Shown: in pieces, positions 9,801 to 18,198 of the stretch | Position numbering within the stretch: the stretch's first letter is position 1 | Layout: every line of letters starts with the position of its first letter | NCBI RefSeq assembly: GCF_031157315.1 | Contig: NZ_JAVIFU010000012.1 | Coordinates: 1-64,000 of the forward strand | Source of the DNA: Paenibacillus sp. LHD-38 | GTDB lineage: Bacteria > Bacillota > Bacilli > Paenibacillales > Paenibacillaceae | DNA length: 64,000 nt | Direction: 5' to 3' | Position numbers and translations under genes: made by a program | Notes under the pieces: model-generated | Seen by the model: only the letters and a program-made list of their open reading frames with translations | What the model was told of the DNA's origin: nothing | The model's database searches: none

Positions 9801-9894
9801 AACAAGCTCCACCTTGCTTACGCTCATTATTGTTCCTGTCGTGTATGAATTCTTGAATCGCAAGCGGAAGCACCGTGCGGTTGAAGAGGGCTAA
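6865..9894 (+). CDS. RND (AcrB/SwrC-type) efflux permease
   Basis: 1009 residues with RND topology: TM1 at the N-terminus, a large extracytoplasmic domain, TM2-6, a second large domain, TM8-12. The proton-relay Asp pair of TM4 is present (D393 and D394 in RVIDDSIVVIENV). Closest by pattern is the SwrC/YerP group of Bacillota, which exports surfactin-like lipopeptides and other amphipathic compounds. No membrane-fusion adaptor or outer-membrane partner is encoded nearby, as expected in a monoderm. The start is TTG at 6865 behind AAGGAG. It follows the kinase/regulator pair, so its expression is probably controlled by them. A strong terminator at 9922 ends the unit. Confidence 0.93.
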   Translation: MKSIIRFSLNNKFALWILTLLVLFAGLYSGLNMKMETLPDITVPIVSVTTVFPGAAPEEIMDKITKPIEQRTRNLKGVEVISSTSYENASSVVIEYTYETDMDKAATEVKNALSELTLPDGAQDPAVSRISLNAFPVVSLSLSNDKLDLEQLTKEVQDNVLPRLQGIEGVASVQISGQNVKEGELAFKQDKLKQTGLTEDMVKGIIQASAVSVPLGIYEFGDSEKALVIDGNISTEDDLKNMIIMPGIKLSDIADISVIGKAESISRTNGKAAIGLNIVNSADSNTVDVVNNVKEEIKELESKNEGLSFVMTLDQGKPIEDSVHTMLSKAIIGALFAVIIIMIFLRDIRSTIIAVVSIPLSILIALLILSQMDITLNIMTLGAMTVAIGRVIDDSIVVIENVYRRMALPTEMLKGKELILDATKEMFVPILASTIVTIAVFLPLGLVSGMIGEIFLPFALTIVFALLASLVVAITVVPMLAHMMFRKGTKAGKAHHDKPGRLAEWYKSVLRWSLDHKAIAFGLAVLLLVGSLFLVPVIGTSFLAGDEQKMMVVSYNPAPGETREQVEKMALDAEKQLLGREGLTVVQYAVGGQNPFSPGASKQALFNLSYEEDFEDFTAEKEKIVPLLQELGGEGEWKQQDFSGGGLGGSGISMLVYGPDMKSLQPVVDDLTKKLAENKDLKNIDSSLSETYEQYRLVANQEKLSQNGLTAGQIAMALSPVRERPVLTTIEKDGEQFNVYVKVEAKTYSNKADLENVKLTSQMGTEVSLKDVVTIEDGESPNTITRRDDRIYAEVSADVTASDVGKVSTELQKMIDETELPAGVDIDMGGVTEQINESFTQLGLAMLAAIAVVYLVLVITFGGAVTPFAILFSLPFTIIGALVGLLIAGETLSVTAMIGALMLIGIVVTNAIVLVDRVIQKEKEGLSIRESLIEAAGTRLRPILMTAIATVGALLPLAFGFESGGLISKGMAVTVIGGLTSSTLLTLIIVPVVYEFLNRKRKHRAVEEG

Positions 9895-9921
9895 TAAAGT
9901 CACGGATTGCATTTGAAACGC

Positions 9922-9966
9922 AGAAGGCTGTCTTGAGGTGAAAACCTGAAGGCAGTCTTCTTTTTT
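9922..9966 (+). terminator. Rho-independent terminator after the RND gene
   Basis: Arms of 17 bases starting AGAAGGCTG and ending CAGTCTTCT pair with two G-U wobbles and one mismatch, followed by a run of six T. Confidence 0.85.
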
Positions 9967-10094
9967 CTCTTACTTCGTTTGATAATCATCTAGAGCAGGC
10001 TAACCTTCTGCTGGATGCTTTTGCAAACGCGAATAGGACGATTCTAAGTTGGTGAACCTAAGCCTATCTTTTTCAATTGACAGGTGGTGGTTAA

Positions 10095-10433
10095 ATGCTG
10101 CGTCATATCGTAATGAAGGCTGTCTTTGTTTTGCTCAGCCTAGCTCATTCTGAGGTGACTTCATCGGGCGAAACGGCAATATATTCAGAGCCTGCTTACG
10201 CAAAGTGGGGGAGGATTGCAATCGAGGAAACGTCAAAGACTTACCGCGATGCCTCGATTATTGATTATAAATATGAAGGCAGAAAAGTTTTATCTGATGA
10301 ACAAGCCGAGGAGAGCTTTGTGCTGTGGCTGCGTAAGGATGCCAGAGAATTTGGAGTCAGGGTCCGGATGACGATTCAAATTGGTTCAGATGAGCTTTTG
10401 CAGCTCAAGCTGGTAGAGCTTCCTTCCAATTAA
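10095..10433 (+). CDS. Secreted DUF3889 protein
   Basis: 112 residues with a short N-terminal hydrophobic stretch resembling a signal peptide, then the DUF3889 pattern: YAKWGRIAIEET, DYKYEGR, SFVLWLRKDAREFGVRV and a C-terminal strand. The family is typical of Bacillota, small and probably exported; its function is not known. An AGGTGGTGG ribosome site precedes the ATG. It is flanked by the RND terminator and the YbjQ gene and seems to be its own unit. Confidence 0.75.
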   Translation: MLRHIVMKAVFVLLSLAHSEVTSSGETAIYSEPAYAKWGRIAIEETSKTYRDASIIDYKYEGRKVLSDEQAEESFVLWLRKDAREFGVRVRMTIQIGSDELLQLKLVELPSN

Positions 10434-10483
10434 TTGAAACATTTAGCCAAGCTTCATCGTAATAGAAGCAAAACAATAAGAAA

Positions 10484-10499
10484 CGCTTCTAGAGAAGCG
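10484..10499 (+). other. Small hairpin upstream of ybjQ ribosome site
   Basis: A perfect six-base stem (CGCTTC/GAAGCG) with a TAGA loop ends just before the GAGAGGAG ribosome site of the YbjQ gene. It may tune mRNA stability or ribosome access. There is no T-run, so it is not a terminator. Confidence 0.4.
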
Positions 10500-10513
10500 A
10501 GAGGAGCTTAAGC

Positions 10514-10825
10514 ATGCTAATTACGACAACGCCAACCATTGAAGGTCGTCCTATTCAGGATTATGTAGGAGTCGTTACCGGTGAAGCGATTATGGGTGCA
10601 AACGTCGTACGCGACTTCTTTGCATCGATAACGGATATTGTCGGAGGACGTTCGGGCGCATATGAGAGTAAACTAAAGGAAGCACGCGATGTAGCGATTG
10701 ATGAGATGAAAAACCAAGCGGCAAGGCTTGGAGCAAATGCGATCGTTGCAATCGATATCGACTATGAGGTCGTACGTGAAGGCATGCTGATGGTCGCCGT
10801 TAGCGGGACGGCCGTTCGTTTATAA
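10514..10825 (+). CDS. YbjQ/UPF0145 family protein
   Basis: 103 residues matching the YbjQ (putative heavy-metal-binding) family: an N-terminal [25 protein letters not shown] segment, a central Gly/Arg segment (GGRSGAYE) and a C-terminal [11 protein letters not shown] strand ending in SGTAV. Members form ring oligomers. The name 'heavy-metal-binding' is historical; no Cys/His metal site is evident here. GAGAGGAG precedes the ATG. A bipartite terminator follows, so it is monocistronic or the last gene after DUF3889. Confidence 0.9.
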   Translation: MLITTTPTIEGRPIQDYVGVVTGEAIMGANVVRDFFASITDIVGGRSGAYESKLKEARDVAIDEMKNQAARLGANAIVAIDIDYEVVREGMLMVAVSGTAVRL

Positions 10826-10842
10826 GGAAAATCATAGAATTT

Positions 10843-10904
10843 AAAGCGACAGTGTTCAGGTTAGCATAAGTTATTCTTATGCAATCGGTACTGTCGCTTT
10901 TTTT
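10843..10904 (+). terminator. Bipartite terminator after ybjQ
   Basis: Outer arms AAAGCGACAGT/ACTGTCGCTTT (11 bp) enclose a second hairpin GCATAAG/CTTATGC, followed by eight T. Confidence 0.88.
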
Positions 10905-10931
10905 TGCTCAATTTGAAAATTAGGGAATTTT

Positions 10932-10959
10932 TGCAACCTTTTGATTGTAAAAACCGTTA
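10932..10959 (+). promoter_or_regulatory. Candidate ECF-sigma promoter for the MoxR/VWA operon
   Basis: TGCAACCTTTT followed by CCGTT with 16 bases between AACC and CGTT resembles the AAC...CGT layout of extracytoplasmic-function sigma promoters. It lies about 50 bases before the GTG start at 11010. This is pattern reading only. Confidence 0.4.
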
Positions 10960-11009
10960 AAATAAGGATGTACATAAATTGAATGACGAGTAAAGAGAGG
11001 GGTCGGAAA

Positions 11010-13379
11010 GTGAATCGATTTTTGAGAAAAGGAAACCGGGCCGTCATATTTACGGTCTTATTCAGCATGATTGCCGCAATATTGGGAGTGACCGGACAAG
11101 TACAAGCCGCTCCTGAAGAGAGCGGGATTTTGTTGAATGTCAGTGTAGGCTATCAAGGAAACATGAAACAAAATGAATGGTATCCGGCAAGGTTTACTTT
11201 AACAAATACGACGGATGCGGATTTGAAAGGCGAGCTTGTCATTTCTTATCTTATGGCTAACACACAAACCTCTAGCGATATCGTCATACCTGCCGAGCTT
11301 CCCAAGGGGACTGCTATTGAATTAACGGCATCCATTCCAGGCGAATTGCTTAATCAAAACAACAACCAAATTCGATTTTTTAAGGACTCATTCAAATCTG
11401 GCAAGACCGTTCCGATTATCGGTAATGACTTTATAAATGCGAGGACGACAAACACAAATACGATTGGCGTCATTTCTCGTGATCCGGATACATTGAATTT
11501 CATGCCGTCTTTAAACCAAAGGGGCTTTGATATCGCTGTTATTCCAATAGAAGAAAAGGAATTGCCGACAGATCCCGTTTTATTGAATACGATCGATACG
11601 CTCGTCATTAATGACATGGCAACGGCAAGCTGGGACGAGCTTAAGATAAAAGCGATACAAGATTGGGTCCGGCTGGGCGGAACGCTCGTGCTGTCCGGAG
11701 GAGTAGGTTACAGCAAAACTGCTGAAGGCTTCAAAGAAATTGCTCCTCTCGGAGCGACGGGAACAACGAAGCTAACGAGTGTTTCATCGCTTGTCAACGC
11801 AGGCGGAGCCGCGTTAAAGCTGGAGGCTCCAATGACCGTCTCGACTGGCACCATTACGGATGGAAAAGCGGTGCTTGCTGAAAACGACTTGCCGCTCGCA
11901 GTGTCTCGCGTGATCGGATTCGGCAGCGTAATTTATGTCGCTTTTGATCCATCGCTTGAGCCGATGTCTACTTGGTCTGGGAGCGCGGTGCTCTGGGCAA
12001 GTATGCTTCAAAAAACGCTAACTCCGATTCAGCCGGGATCGATCAATGTCTCAAATGAGATGTATTGGAACATGAATAATTTGATTGATCAATTTCCATC
12101 AATTAAACCACCTAATTTCACGTTGCTGCTGTTGATGTTCGTAGGTTATATGATTATTGTTGCTCCTGTGCTCTATCTGATTTTAGTAAAAGCAGATCGT
12201 AGAGAATGGTCTTGGTGGCTTATTCCGACTCTTTCGGTGATCACAGGAATCGCCATATTTTTCTTCGGCGCAGAAGATAAAAGAAATATCTCTTCCCATA
12301 GCATTGAGATTATCGAGCTCACCGGACGAGGAGAGGCAGTGCGTTCGGGCGCAACAGCGGTATTTATGCCCACTGGCGGCACGGTAAAAGCGGAATTCGA
12401 TGAAAAAGTAAATATCAAAACGTATTCAGCAAACTTCCAGAACGCTGCGCTTGCGCTAGACGGAAAAGAACAGGTCATCATGGAGAATGACGGAACATCG
12501 ATGATCTGGCGTTCTGTTCCCTATTGGTCAACCCGAAAGGTATGGTTGGAACGGCGCATGATGGACAGCGAGCCAGGGCAGCTGACGTTAGCTTATAAGC
12601 AGTCGAAGAATGAAATCGAAGTAACGGCAAAAAACGATACTTCGACCGATCTCACGGATGTAGCACTCCTTATTAACGGACAAACTTTGCTTTTCGGCGA
12701 CTTGAAGAAAGGTGAAAGCGGAAAAACGACAATAAAGAATGGCATCGGCAGTTTTTCCGGCTATTATTCTTATGGAGACAAAATTTTTCCATACCCATCA
12801 AATCGCATGAAGGATGATTTCTATCGTCAACGTCAGCTTGTGGACAATTACGTGAATCGCAATAACGGCGGGATTTTGGCACCGAGCCCTGTTATCGTGG
12901 GCTTCAGCATTGACCATGATCAGAGTTACAAGGTGAACGGTAAAAACGTAAGGTCAGATAATTTGAAGCTCTGGACCCAGAAGCTTGAACCGTCCTTTGT
13001 CGACGGGAATCGCGCCATTGTACCGGCAGGTCTCGTTAATCCAATTATTAAGCAAAATAGCATGCAGCGATTAGAAAATTACGGAAACGGCACCTATTCC
13101 ATGAGTGACGGCGAGCTTATTTTTGAATATCAGCTTCCCAATTCGGGACAGGTCAAGTATGACAAGCTAGATATTATATTTAATAACGGAATACCTAATA
13201 CCATTATGACCGTTACGGCTTGGAATGATAAAACGGGAAAATGGACGGAAATAAAAGATGCAATCGCTGCTCCGGGCGAGTATCTGATTGATAACGAAAT
13301 TCTTCGCATGAAGGTTACGGCAGCAGGGTCCATCGATATGAACCTGCCATTGATAGCAATGGAAGGAGAGGTGCAATAG
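11010..13379 (+). CDS. Secreted/membrane protein with GATase-like region, MoxR/VWA operon
   Basis: 789 residues from a GTG at 11010 that has AGAGAGGGG upstream; a TTG-type reading nine codons longer lacks such a site. An N-terminal signal sequence (ending near VQAA) is followed by a beta-rich Ig-like region. Next comes a segment resembling the glutamine-amidotransferase-like fold of DUF4350-type proteins (LVINDMATASWDELK...WVRLGGTLVLSGG), without a recognisable catalytic triad. Two membrane helices (about 370-392 and 400-419) and a large C-terminal beta-rich part, likely external, complete it. The specific function is unknown. It ends two bases before the ABC ATPase gene, so it is probably an extracytoplasmic partner of that transporter. 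Confidence 0.7.
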   Translation: MNRFLRKGNRAVIFTVLFSMIAAILGVTGQVQAAPEESGILLNVSVGYQGNMKQNEWYPARFTLTNTTDADLKGELVISYLMANTQTSSDIVIPAELPKGTAIELTASIPGELLNQNNNQIRFFKDSFKSGKTVPIIGNDFINARTTNTNTIGVISRDPDTLNFMPSLNQRGFDIAVIPIEEKELPTDPVLLNTIDTLVINDMATASWDELKIKAIQDWVRLGGTLVLSGGVGYSKTAEGFKEIAPLGATGTTKLTSVSSLVNAGGAALKLEAPMTVSTGTITDGKAVLAENDLPLAVSRVIGFGSVIYVAFDPSLEPMSTWSGSAVLWASMLQKTLTPIQPGSINVSNEMYWNMNNLIDQFPSIKPPNFTLLLLMFVGYMIIVAPVLYLILVKADRREWSWWLIPTLSVITGIAIFFFGAEDKRNISSHSIEIIELTGRGEAVRSGATAVFMPTGGTVKAEFDEKVNIKTYSANFQNAALALDGKEQVIMENDGTSMIWRSVPYWSTRKVWLERRMMDSEPGQLTLAYKQSKNEIEVTAKNDTSTDLTDVALLINGQTLLFGDLKKGESGKTTIKNGIGSFSGYYSYGDKIFPYPSNRMKDDFYRQRQLVDNYVNRNNGGILAPSPVIVGFSIDHDQSYKVNGKNVRSDNLKLWTQKLEPSFVDGNRAIVPAGLVNPIIKQNSMQRLENYGNGTYSMSDGELIFEYQLPNSGQVKYDKLDIIFNNGIPNTIMTVTAWNDKTGKWTEIKDAIAAPGEYLIDNEILRMKVTAAGSIDMNLPLIAMEGEVQ

Positions 13380-13381
13380 CA

Positions 13382-14419
13382 ATGAGTAAAAACAACGACG
13401 TCGAAATTATTAATGTAGAAGTGATAAAACCCGCAGTTGAGGAAAATGGCTCCAATCAGCAATCCGATGTACGGATTGATGTACCTATGATAGAAATTAG
13501 GCAGCTCACCAAAACATTTGGTAGCTTTCAAGCTTTGAAATCGATTGATTTAACCATTTCTAAAGGTACGGTATTCGGTTTTGTTGGACCGAATGGAGCA
13601 GGGAAATCCACGACGATGTCCATTTTGGCCACGCTGATGATTCCTACCTCCGGCACGGCAAAGGTAGATGGCTTTGATGTGACCAAGTATCCAGATGAAG
13701 TGCGGAAGCGAATTGGTTACATGCCGGATTTTTTTGGCGTGTATGATCAATTCAAAACGGAAGAATATTTGCATTTCTATGGAGCCAGCTACGGGATTCC
13801 GAAGGCGGAGCGGGAGCAGCTTATACCTCAGCTCTTAGAGTTGGTCAATCTAAGCGATAAAAAAGATGCTTATGTGGACACACTCTCTCGCGGAATGAAG
13901 CAGCGGCTTTGCTTGGCTAGGTGCCTTGTCCATGATCCTGAGCTGCTCATCCTTGATGAGCCTGCCTCAGGCCTTGATCCCCGTGCGCGTATCGAGATGC
14001 GGGAAATTCTCCGAGAGCTTAAATCGATGGGCAAAACGATCATTATCTCATCGCATATTTTACCTGAGCTTGCCGAAATGGTAGATGAAATCGGCGTAAT
14101 CGAACATGGGCAAATGATAGCGATTGGAAACGTGTCGGATATACAAAACCGTTTGCGAGTAAAGAGATTCCTTCATATCAGGCTACTTGATCGTGAAGCT
14201 GAAGCGGAAGTTTTCTTGCGTGAACGGCCTTACGTAAACCGGATTTTGCGGGATGAACGAGGCATACAAATCCATTTTGGCGGTCAGGACACCGAGCAGT
14301 CAGAGCTTCTGCACGAACTAGTCGCGGCAGGGTTTCAACTCATTTCATTCAGCGAAGCGCAAACCAATCTTGAGGATGTATTCTTGGAAATAACGAAAGG
14401 AGGCGACGGTCTCGAATGA
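13382..14419 (+). CDS. ABC-2 type transporter ATPase
   Basis: 345 residues. Walker A GPNGAGKST begins at G69, signature LSRGMKQRL, Walker B LLILDEPASGLDP and the switch His in SSHILPELA are all intact. The layout (CcmA/NatA-like ATPase plus a C-terminal extension of ~100 residues) is that of ABC-2 exporters and of the GldA-type ATPases. An unusual polar N-terminus of ~35 residues (NNDVEIINVEV...) precedes the ATPase core. GGAGAGG upstream, four-base overlap (ATGA) with the permease gene. Confidence 0.93.
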   Translation: MSKNNDVEIINVEVIKPAVEENGSNQQSDVRIDVPMIEIRQLTKTFGSFQALKSIDLTISKGTVFGFVGPNGAGKSTTMSILATLMIPTSGTAKVDGFDVTKYPDEVRKRIGYMPDFFGVYDQFKTEEYLHFYGASYGIPKAEREQLIPQLLELVNLSDKKDAYVDTLSRGMKQRLCLARCLVHDPELLILDEPASGLDPRARIEMREILRELKSMGKTIIISSHILPELAEMVDEIGVIEHGQMIAIGNVSDIQNRLRVKRFLHIRLLDREAEAEVFLRERPYVNRILRDERGIQIHFGGQDTEQSELLHELVAAGFQLISFSEAQTNLEDVFLEITKGGDGLE

Positions 14420-15318
14420 AGGAGCAAATCGCTGCAAGGCAGGCCAGAGCAAACTGGCGCAATAAGCTGATTAATCCGGTTTTAAATAAAGAATTCAAAT
14501 TAAGAATGCGAACGCCTCGGGCAATGTGGACGCTGTTTTTCTATTTATTTGCTATCGGCTTGATGGCCTTAAGTGCAATTTATTTGATGGAAGTGAATAG
14601 AGGTGGCGGTCAGTCCTTTAATCCGGAGCAGAGCAAGCTGTTATTTTATTTTTTGAGTATGGCGCAGCTCGGATTGATTGCGTTCATGGCACCGGGCTTG
14701 ACCGCAGGGGTCATTAGCGGGGAGCGGGAGAAGCAAACGCTTAACTTGCTGCTGACAACGCAGCAGAGCTCTGCTACGATCGTGCTGAGCAAGCTTGTTT
14801 CATCCCTTAGCTTTATGGTGCTGATTGTTCTGAGCACCATTCCAGTATACAGCATGGTTTTTTTGTACGGCGGCATCTCGCCTAAGCAGCTTGTACTCGT
14901 TTTTTTATTTTATGTGTTCATTATGCTGGTGCTCGGCTCTTTTGGCATTTTGTTTTCCTCGCTGTTTAAACGAACGATGATTTCAGTCATTGTCACATAC
15001 GGCGTTACGTTGTTTATTTTTGGCGGGACGGCGCTAGTGTTTTTTGTAATGGTCGGCACGATGGATCGTGTGCCGCAATCCAGTTTGAACAATTACAGCT
15101 GGATGGGCCATATTCTCGCATGGAATCCTGTTGCGGCATTGTATAGTATTCTTGATCCGTCAATTACCGGGCAAGCCTATTCTGCATTTAGGAGCCCCCC
15201 GACGGGTCAGCAAGAACCATTCGCACTTTGGAAGGAATTTATGATTATTTATACGGTATTATCTGCCGTGGCGCTATGGCTAGGAATTCGCAGCCTGCGT
15301 CCTCGCTTGAAGAAATAA
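14416..15318 (+). CDS. ABC-2 type transporter permease
   Basis: 300 residues with six predicted membrane segments and the ABC-2 pattern: an amphipathic N-terminal stretch (NPVLNKEFKLRMRTPRAMW), TM1, then GVISGEREKQTLNLLLTT, which is the conserved coupling segment of NatB/GldF-like permeases. It should form the membrane channel with the ATPase encoded just upstream. The substrate is unknown; in related operons such permeases are of the gliding-motility GldF/copper-resistance NosY type, but no such partners are present here. Confidence 0.88.
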   Translation: MKEQIAARQARANWRNKLINPVLNKEFKLRMRTPRAMWTLFFYLFAIGLMALSAIYLMEVNRGGGQSFNPEQSKLLFYFLSMAQLGLIAFMAPGLTAGVISGEREKQTLNLLLTTQQSSATIVLSKLVSSLSFMVLIVLSTIPVYSMVFLYGGISPKQLVLVFLFYVFIMLVLGSFGILFSSLFKRTMISVIVTYGVTLFIFGGTALVFFVMVGTMDRVPQSSLNNYSWMGHILAWNPVAALYSILDPSITGQAYSAFRSPPTGQQEPFALWKEFMIIYTVLSAVALWLGIRSLRPRLKK

Positions 15319-15365
15319 TCAGCTATGCTTCATTAAGCTGCAATTATTTAAGCTAACGAAGTTAA

Positions 15366-15408
15366 GTTCTGCAAACTAATTAGGCATAGCCTAATTAAGT
15401 TGCAAAAC
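15366..15408 (+). repeat. 20-base inverted repeat within the MoxR/VWA operon
   Basis: Two 20-base arms separated by only three bases (ATA) match at 17 of 20 positions, with the inner nine (TAATTAGGC/GCCTAATTA) perfect. It lies in the only sizeable gap of the operon, directly before the AGGAGGA ribosome site of the next gene. It could be a regulator operator, an RNA processing hairpin or a weak terminator; only a short TTTT follows. Confidence 0.65.
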
Positions 15409-15426
15409 TTTTAGGAGGAAGCGCTA

Positions 15427-17193
15427 ATGCAGAAAAAAACTTTGATTGAGCTGCTGCGGCCCGTTAGAACGAGATTGACTTTGTTTGCTGTGATTCGTTA
15501 TACGCTGCTGGGTCTGCTCTATGGCAGTGTTGCTGGGCTGTTGGTGCTAGGGGCTAGCAGACTATGGCCCATATTGCTCGCACGGCCTCTAGCAGTAGTT
15601 TTAGTCTGCGCTGGCTTGGCTTTAGGGGCAGGAGCGGGTGTTTGGAGGCGCGCTTCTTTAAGGGAAGCCGCTCGTGTAATGGATCGGCAAGAAACAGAGG
15701 ATGCGATTTCGACTGCATTGGACGGTATGCTGCGCGAGGATATTCAAGAGCAGCCGATCGTTAAGCTGCAGCGCGAAGAGGCGACGCTGGCTGCCGAACG
15801 TTTTGTGAGCGCGCTGCGCGTAAGCTTGCCATGGCCGGCATGGCGCAGCTGGCGGTCACTCGTTTATGGCGCAGCAGCAGTATGGGTTGTGACGGCAGCG
15901 CTGCTCGTCATGCCTAATCCGCTCGATGGGCGGGCGGAGGCGCTTGCTCAGGCGAAGGAACGCCTGGATGCGCTGGAGCGCGAGGCGGATGAGCTGGCCG
16001 AGCTGGCTGAAGCAGCGGAGCTGCCGGAGGATGCGAAGCAGGAGCTGCTGCAGCCGCTGGAGGAGCTGCGAAGCAAGCTCGATGCGCTGAGCGGCGACGG
16101 GGCTGAAGCGCTGGAGCAGCTGGAGGATGCGATAAGCGAGCTGGAACAAACCGCTGAGGCGGCGCAGCAAGCCGCAAAGCGGATGGAAACTACGGCGGAT
16201 GCGATGAGCAGGGAGCCTAACTTGCGGCAGCTCGGTCAAGCTTTGCAGGACCGGGACGCCGCAGGCATGCAGCAAGCGATCGATGATATGCGATCGCAGC
16301 TGCAAAGATTGTCGCCAGAGCAGCGTGAAGCGCTGGCGGAAGCACTTGAGCGGCTGGCGGCGGAGCAGCCGCAGGAGCAGGGCGCCGCAGAGCTTGCCGC
16401 GGCGCTTGAAAAGGCAGCGCAGCAGGCACGCGACGCTGGCGGCGAAGCCGCCTCTAAAGGCGAGAGCGCCGGCGATGCGCTCGCCGCTCTGGAGGAAGCG
16501 CTCGCCCGCGAATTGTCGCAGGCCGAGCTGGAGCAGCTGGCCCGGTCCATGTCGGGCCAGCTTGGGCAAAGCGGGCAGCAGCTGGCAGAGCAGCTAGCTG
16601 CGCAGGGCGGTTCGGTGCCGCCGGGATGGAGCGGCGTTGCGGGAGCAGGCGGAGCCGCAGGTACGGGCGGCGCGGCTGGCACTTCCTCAGGTTCAAATGC
16701 CGGATCGCCTTCGGGAGCTGCCTCCGATCCCAACTCCGGAGCGGGAAGTAATCCTAGCACCGGCTCTGGCACCGGCTCCGGTTCTGGCACTGGTTCTGGA
16801 ACTGGTTCTGGTACTGGGTCTGGAACAGGGTCTGGAACTGGGTCTGGCACTGGCTCTGGCTCTGGCACCGGCTCCGGTTCTGGGTCTGGAACAGGGTCCG
16901 GATCTGGTTCAGGATCTGGCGCGGGAACGGGAATGGGCGGCAGGAACCTGATCACGACCCCGCGGAATATGCAAGGCTCCGGCAATGTGCAGCAGGATGG
17001 AGGCCCCTCCACGGGCGGTCAGACGGAGAAAGGCGGTCAATCTCCGATGATTGACGGCATGACAAGGCCGTATGAGGATGTTTATAACGATTATGCCACG
17101 GAAGCCAAGGAATCTCTTGGCCGTTCTCAGCTTCCTGACAGCATGCAGGAAAAAGTGAAGGAATATTTTGACCAAATACAACCAAACCGATAA
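15427..17193 (+). CDS. Membrane coiled-coil protein with Gly/Ser/Thr linker
   Basis: 588 residues: two N-terminal membrane segments (about 20-45 and 50-70) and a third near 145-160. Then a long Ala/Glu/Leu/Gln-rich coiled coil (about 165-395), a Gly/Ser/Thr low-complexity linker (about 400-505), and a conserved-looking C-terminus ([16 protein letters not shown]...[11 protein letters not shown]). The order TM, coiled coil, conserved tail recalls DUF4175-type proteins found beside MoxR and VWA genes, but I cannot assign a family with certainty. The coiled-coil part is markedly GC-rich and encodes heptad-like LExLExA runs. AGGAGGA precedes the ATG; the MoxR gene follows after 15 bases. Probably a structural or scaffold part of the membrane complex. 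Confidence 0.75.
   Translation: MQKKTLIELLRPVRTRLTLFAVIRYTLLGLLYGSVAGLLVLGASRLWPILLARPLAVVLVCAGLALGAGAGVWRRASLREAARVMDRQETEDAISTALDGMLREDIQEQPIVKLQREEATLAAERFVSALRVSLPWPAWRSWRSLVYGAAAVWVVTAALLVMPNPLDGRAEALAQAKERLDALEREADELAELAEAAELPEDAKQELLQPLEELRSKLDALSGDGAEALEQLEDAISELEQTAEAAQQAAKRMETTADAMSREPNLRQLGQALQDRDAAGMQQAIDDMRSQLQRLSPEQREALAEALERLAAEQPQEQGAAELAAALEKAAQQARDAGGEAASKGESAGDALAALEEALARELSQAELEQLARSMSGQLGQSGQQLAEQLAAQGGSVPPGWSGVAGAGGAAGTGGAAGTSSGSNAGSPSGAASDPNSGAGSNPSTGSGTGSGSGTGSGTGSGTGSGTGSGTGSGTGSGSGTGSGSGSGTGSGSGSGSGAGTGMGGRNLITTPRNMQGSGNVQQDGGPSTGGQTEKGGQSPMIDGMTRPYEDVYNDYATEAKESLGRSQLPDSMQEKVKEYFDQIQPNR
16759..16929 (+). repeat. Tandem GGNWCN-type repeat encoding Gly-Ser/Thr linker
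   Basis: About 28 imperfect six-base units (variants of ggctctggcacc and ggttctggaact) encode alternating Gly-Ser and Gly-Thr. Third-position variation between units means this is not a recent pure expansion, but length change by slippage is likely between strains. Confidence 0.85.
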
Positions 17194-17208
17194 TGGAGGT
17201 GATCCGGG

Positions 17209-18198
17209 ATGATTGAATCGAAAGCGCAATTAGAAGAAGCAGCGGCGAGGATCGCCGTACTTAAGGAGGAAATCGGACGGGTAATCGTCGGTCAACAAAC
17301 CGTAGTGGAGCAGCTGCTTTGGTGCTTGCTTGCAGGCGGTCATGCCCTGCTGGAGGGCATTCCGGGCTTAGGTAAAACGATGCTCGTACGGACGATCGCG
17401 GACAGCGTCGCTTTACAATTTTCCAGGATTCAATTTACACCTGATCTGATGCCCTCGGATATTACAGGTACAACGTTGATTGACTTCGGCGCACAGGGAA
17501 GCGCGTCTCACCGTTTCCAGCCGGGGCCCATATTCGGGAACCTTGTGCTCGCAGATGAAATTAACCGTGCGACGCCGAAGACGCAAAGCGCCTTGCTGGA
17601 AGCCATGCAGGAAGGTACGGTAACAGCAGGCGGAGAAACGCATCGCTTACCTAAGCCTTTTTTCGTATTGGCAACTCAAAATCCGATCGAGCAAGAAGGG
17701 ACTTACCCGCTGCCTGAAGCGCAGCTTGACCGTTTTTTACTAAAGATCGGTGTCGATTTTCCGACTCGTGATGAGCTAAAGCAAATCGTGCTGCGTACGA
17801 CATCCGCCGTGCAGCCCCAGGCCTCTGTCGTCATGTCGGCTAGCGAGTTGACAGACCTTCAAGCAGCAGCCAAACAGATTCTTGTTGCGGACGATGTGCT
17901 GGATTTTGCCGTTAAGGCTGTGATGATGTCGCATCCGCATGAGCCGGATGCGCCAAGCGATGTCAAAAAATATGTTCGTTTCGGTGCAGGACCGCGTGCT
18001 CTTCAAGCGATGATCGCTGTTAGTAAGGTCAGGGCTTTAGCCTCCGGCAGGCTGCATATTTCGTGGAATGATATCCGGCACACGGCTTTGCCAGTGCTGC
18101 GCCATCGCATTGTGCTTAGTTATGAGGCGCAGGCAATGGGATTAACGAGTGATCGAATGACGGAATCTATATTATCAGCTATCGAGGCGGAACGATGA
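17209..18198 (+). CDS. MoxR family AAA+ ATPase
   Basis: 329 residues. Walker A is G50IPGLGKT57, Walker B LVLADEIN with D116/E117, sensor 1 ATQNP and the MoxR signature EQEGTYPLPEAQLDRF are all present, with an AAA lid domain at the C-terminus. MoxR ATPases act as chaperones that mature or remodel protein complexes and are encoded with DUF58 and VWA proteins, as here. GGAGGTGAT upstream; the stop overlaps the DUF58 start by four bases. Confidence 0.95.
   Translation: MIESKAQLEEAAARIAVLKEEIGRVIVGQQTVVEQLLWCLLAGGHALLEGIPGLGKTMLVRTIADSVALQFSRIQFTPDLMPSDITGTTLIDFGAQGSASHRFQPGPIFGNLVLADEINRATPKTQSALLEAMQEGTVTAGGETHRLPKPFFVLATQNPIEQEGTYPLPEAQLDRFLLKIGVDFPTRDELKQIVLRTTSAVQPQASVVMSASELTDLQAAAKQILVADDVLDFAVKAVMMSHPHEPDAPSDVKKYVRFGAGPRALQAMIAVSKVRALASGRLHISWNDIRHTALPVLRHRIVLSYEAQAMGLTSDRMTESILSAIEAER

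Noticed and set aside
9384..9863. 159-codon minus-strand frame inside the RND gene
   Set aside because: Shadow of conserved membrane helices, no promoter or ribosome site.
15856..16569. 237-codon minus-strand frame rich in Leu, Arg and Gln
   Set aside because: Antisense of the coiled-coil region, no ribosome site.
16759..16929. Tandem repeat considered as CRISPR or minisatellite
   Set aside because: Units are six bases, have no spacers and keep the reading frame of a Gly-Ser/Thr linker.
16236..17012. 258-codon minus-strand frame rich in Pro-Glu-Pro
   Set aside because: It is the antisense of the Gly-Ser/Thr repeat and coiled-coil gene; GC-rich repeats keep all frames open.
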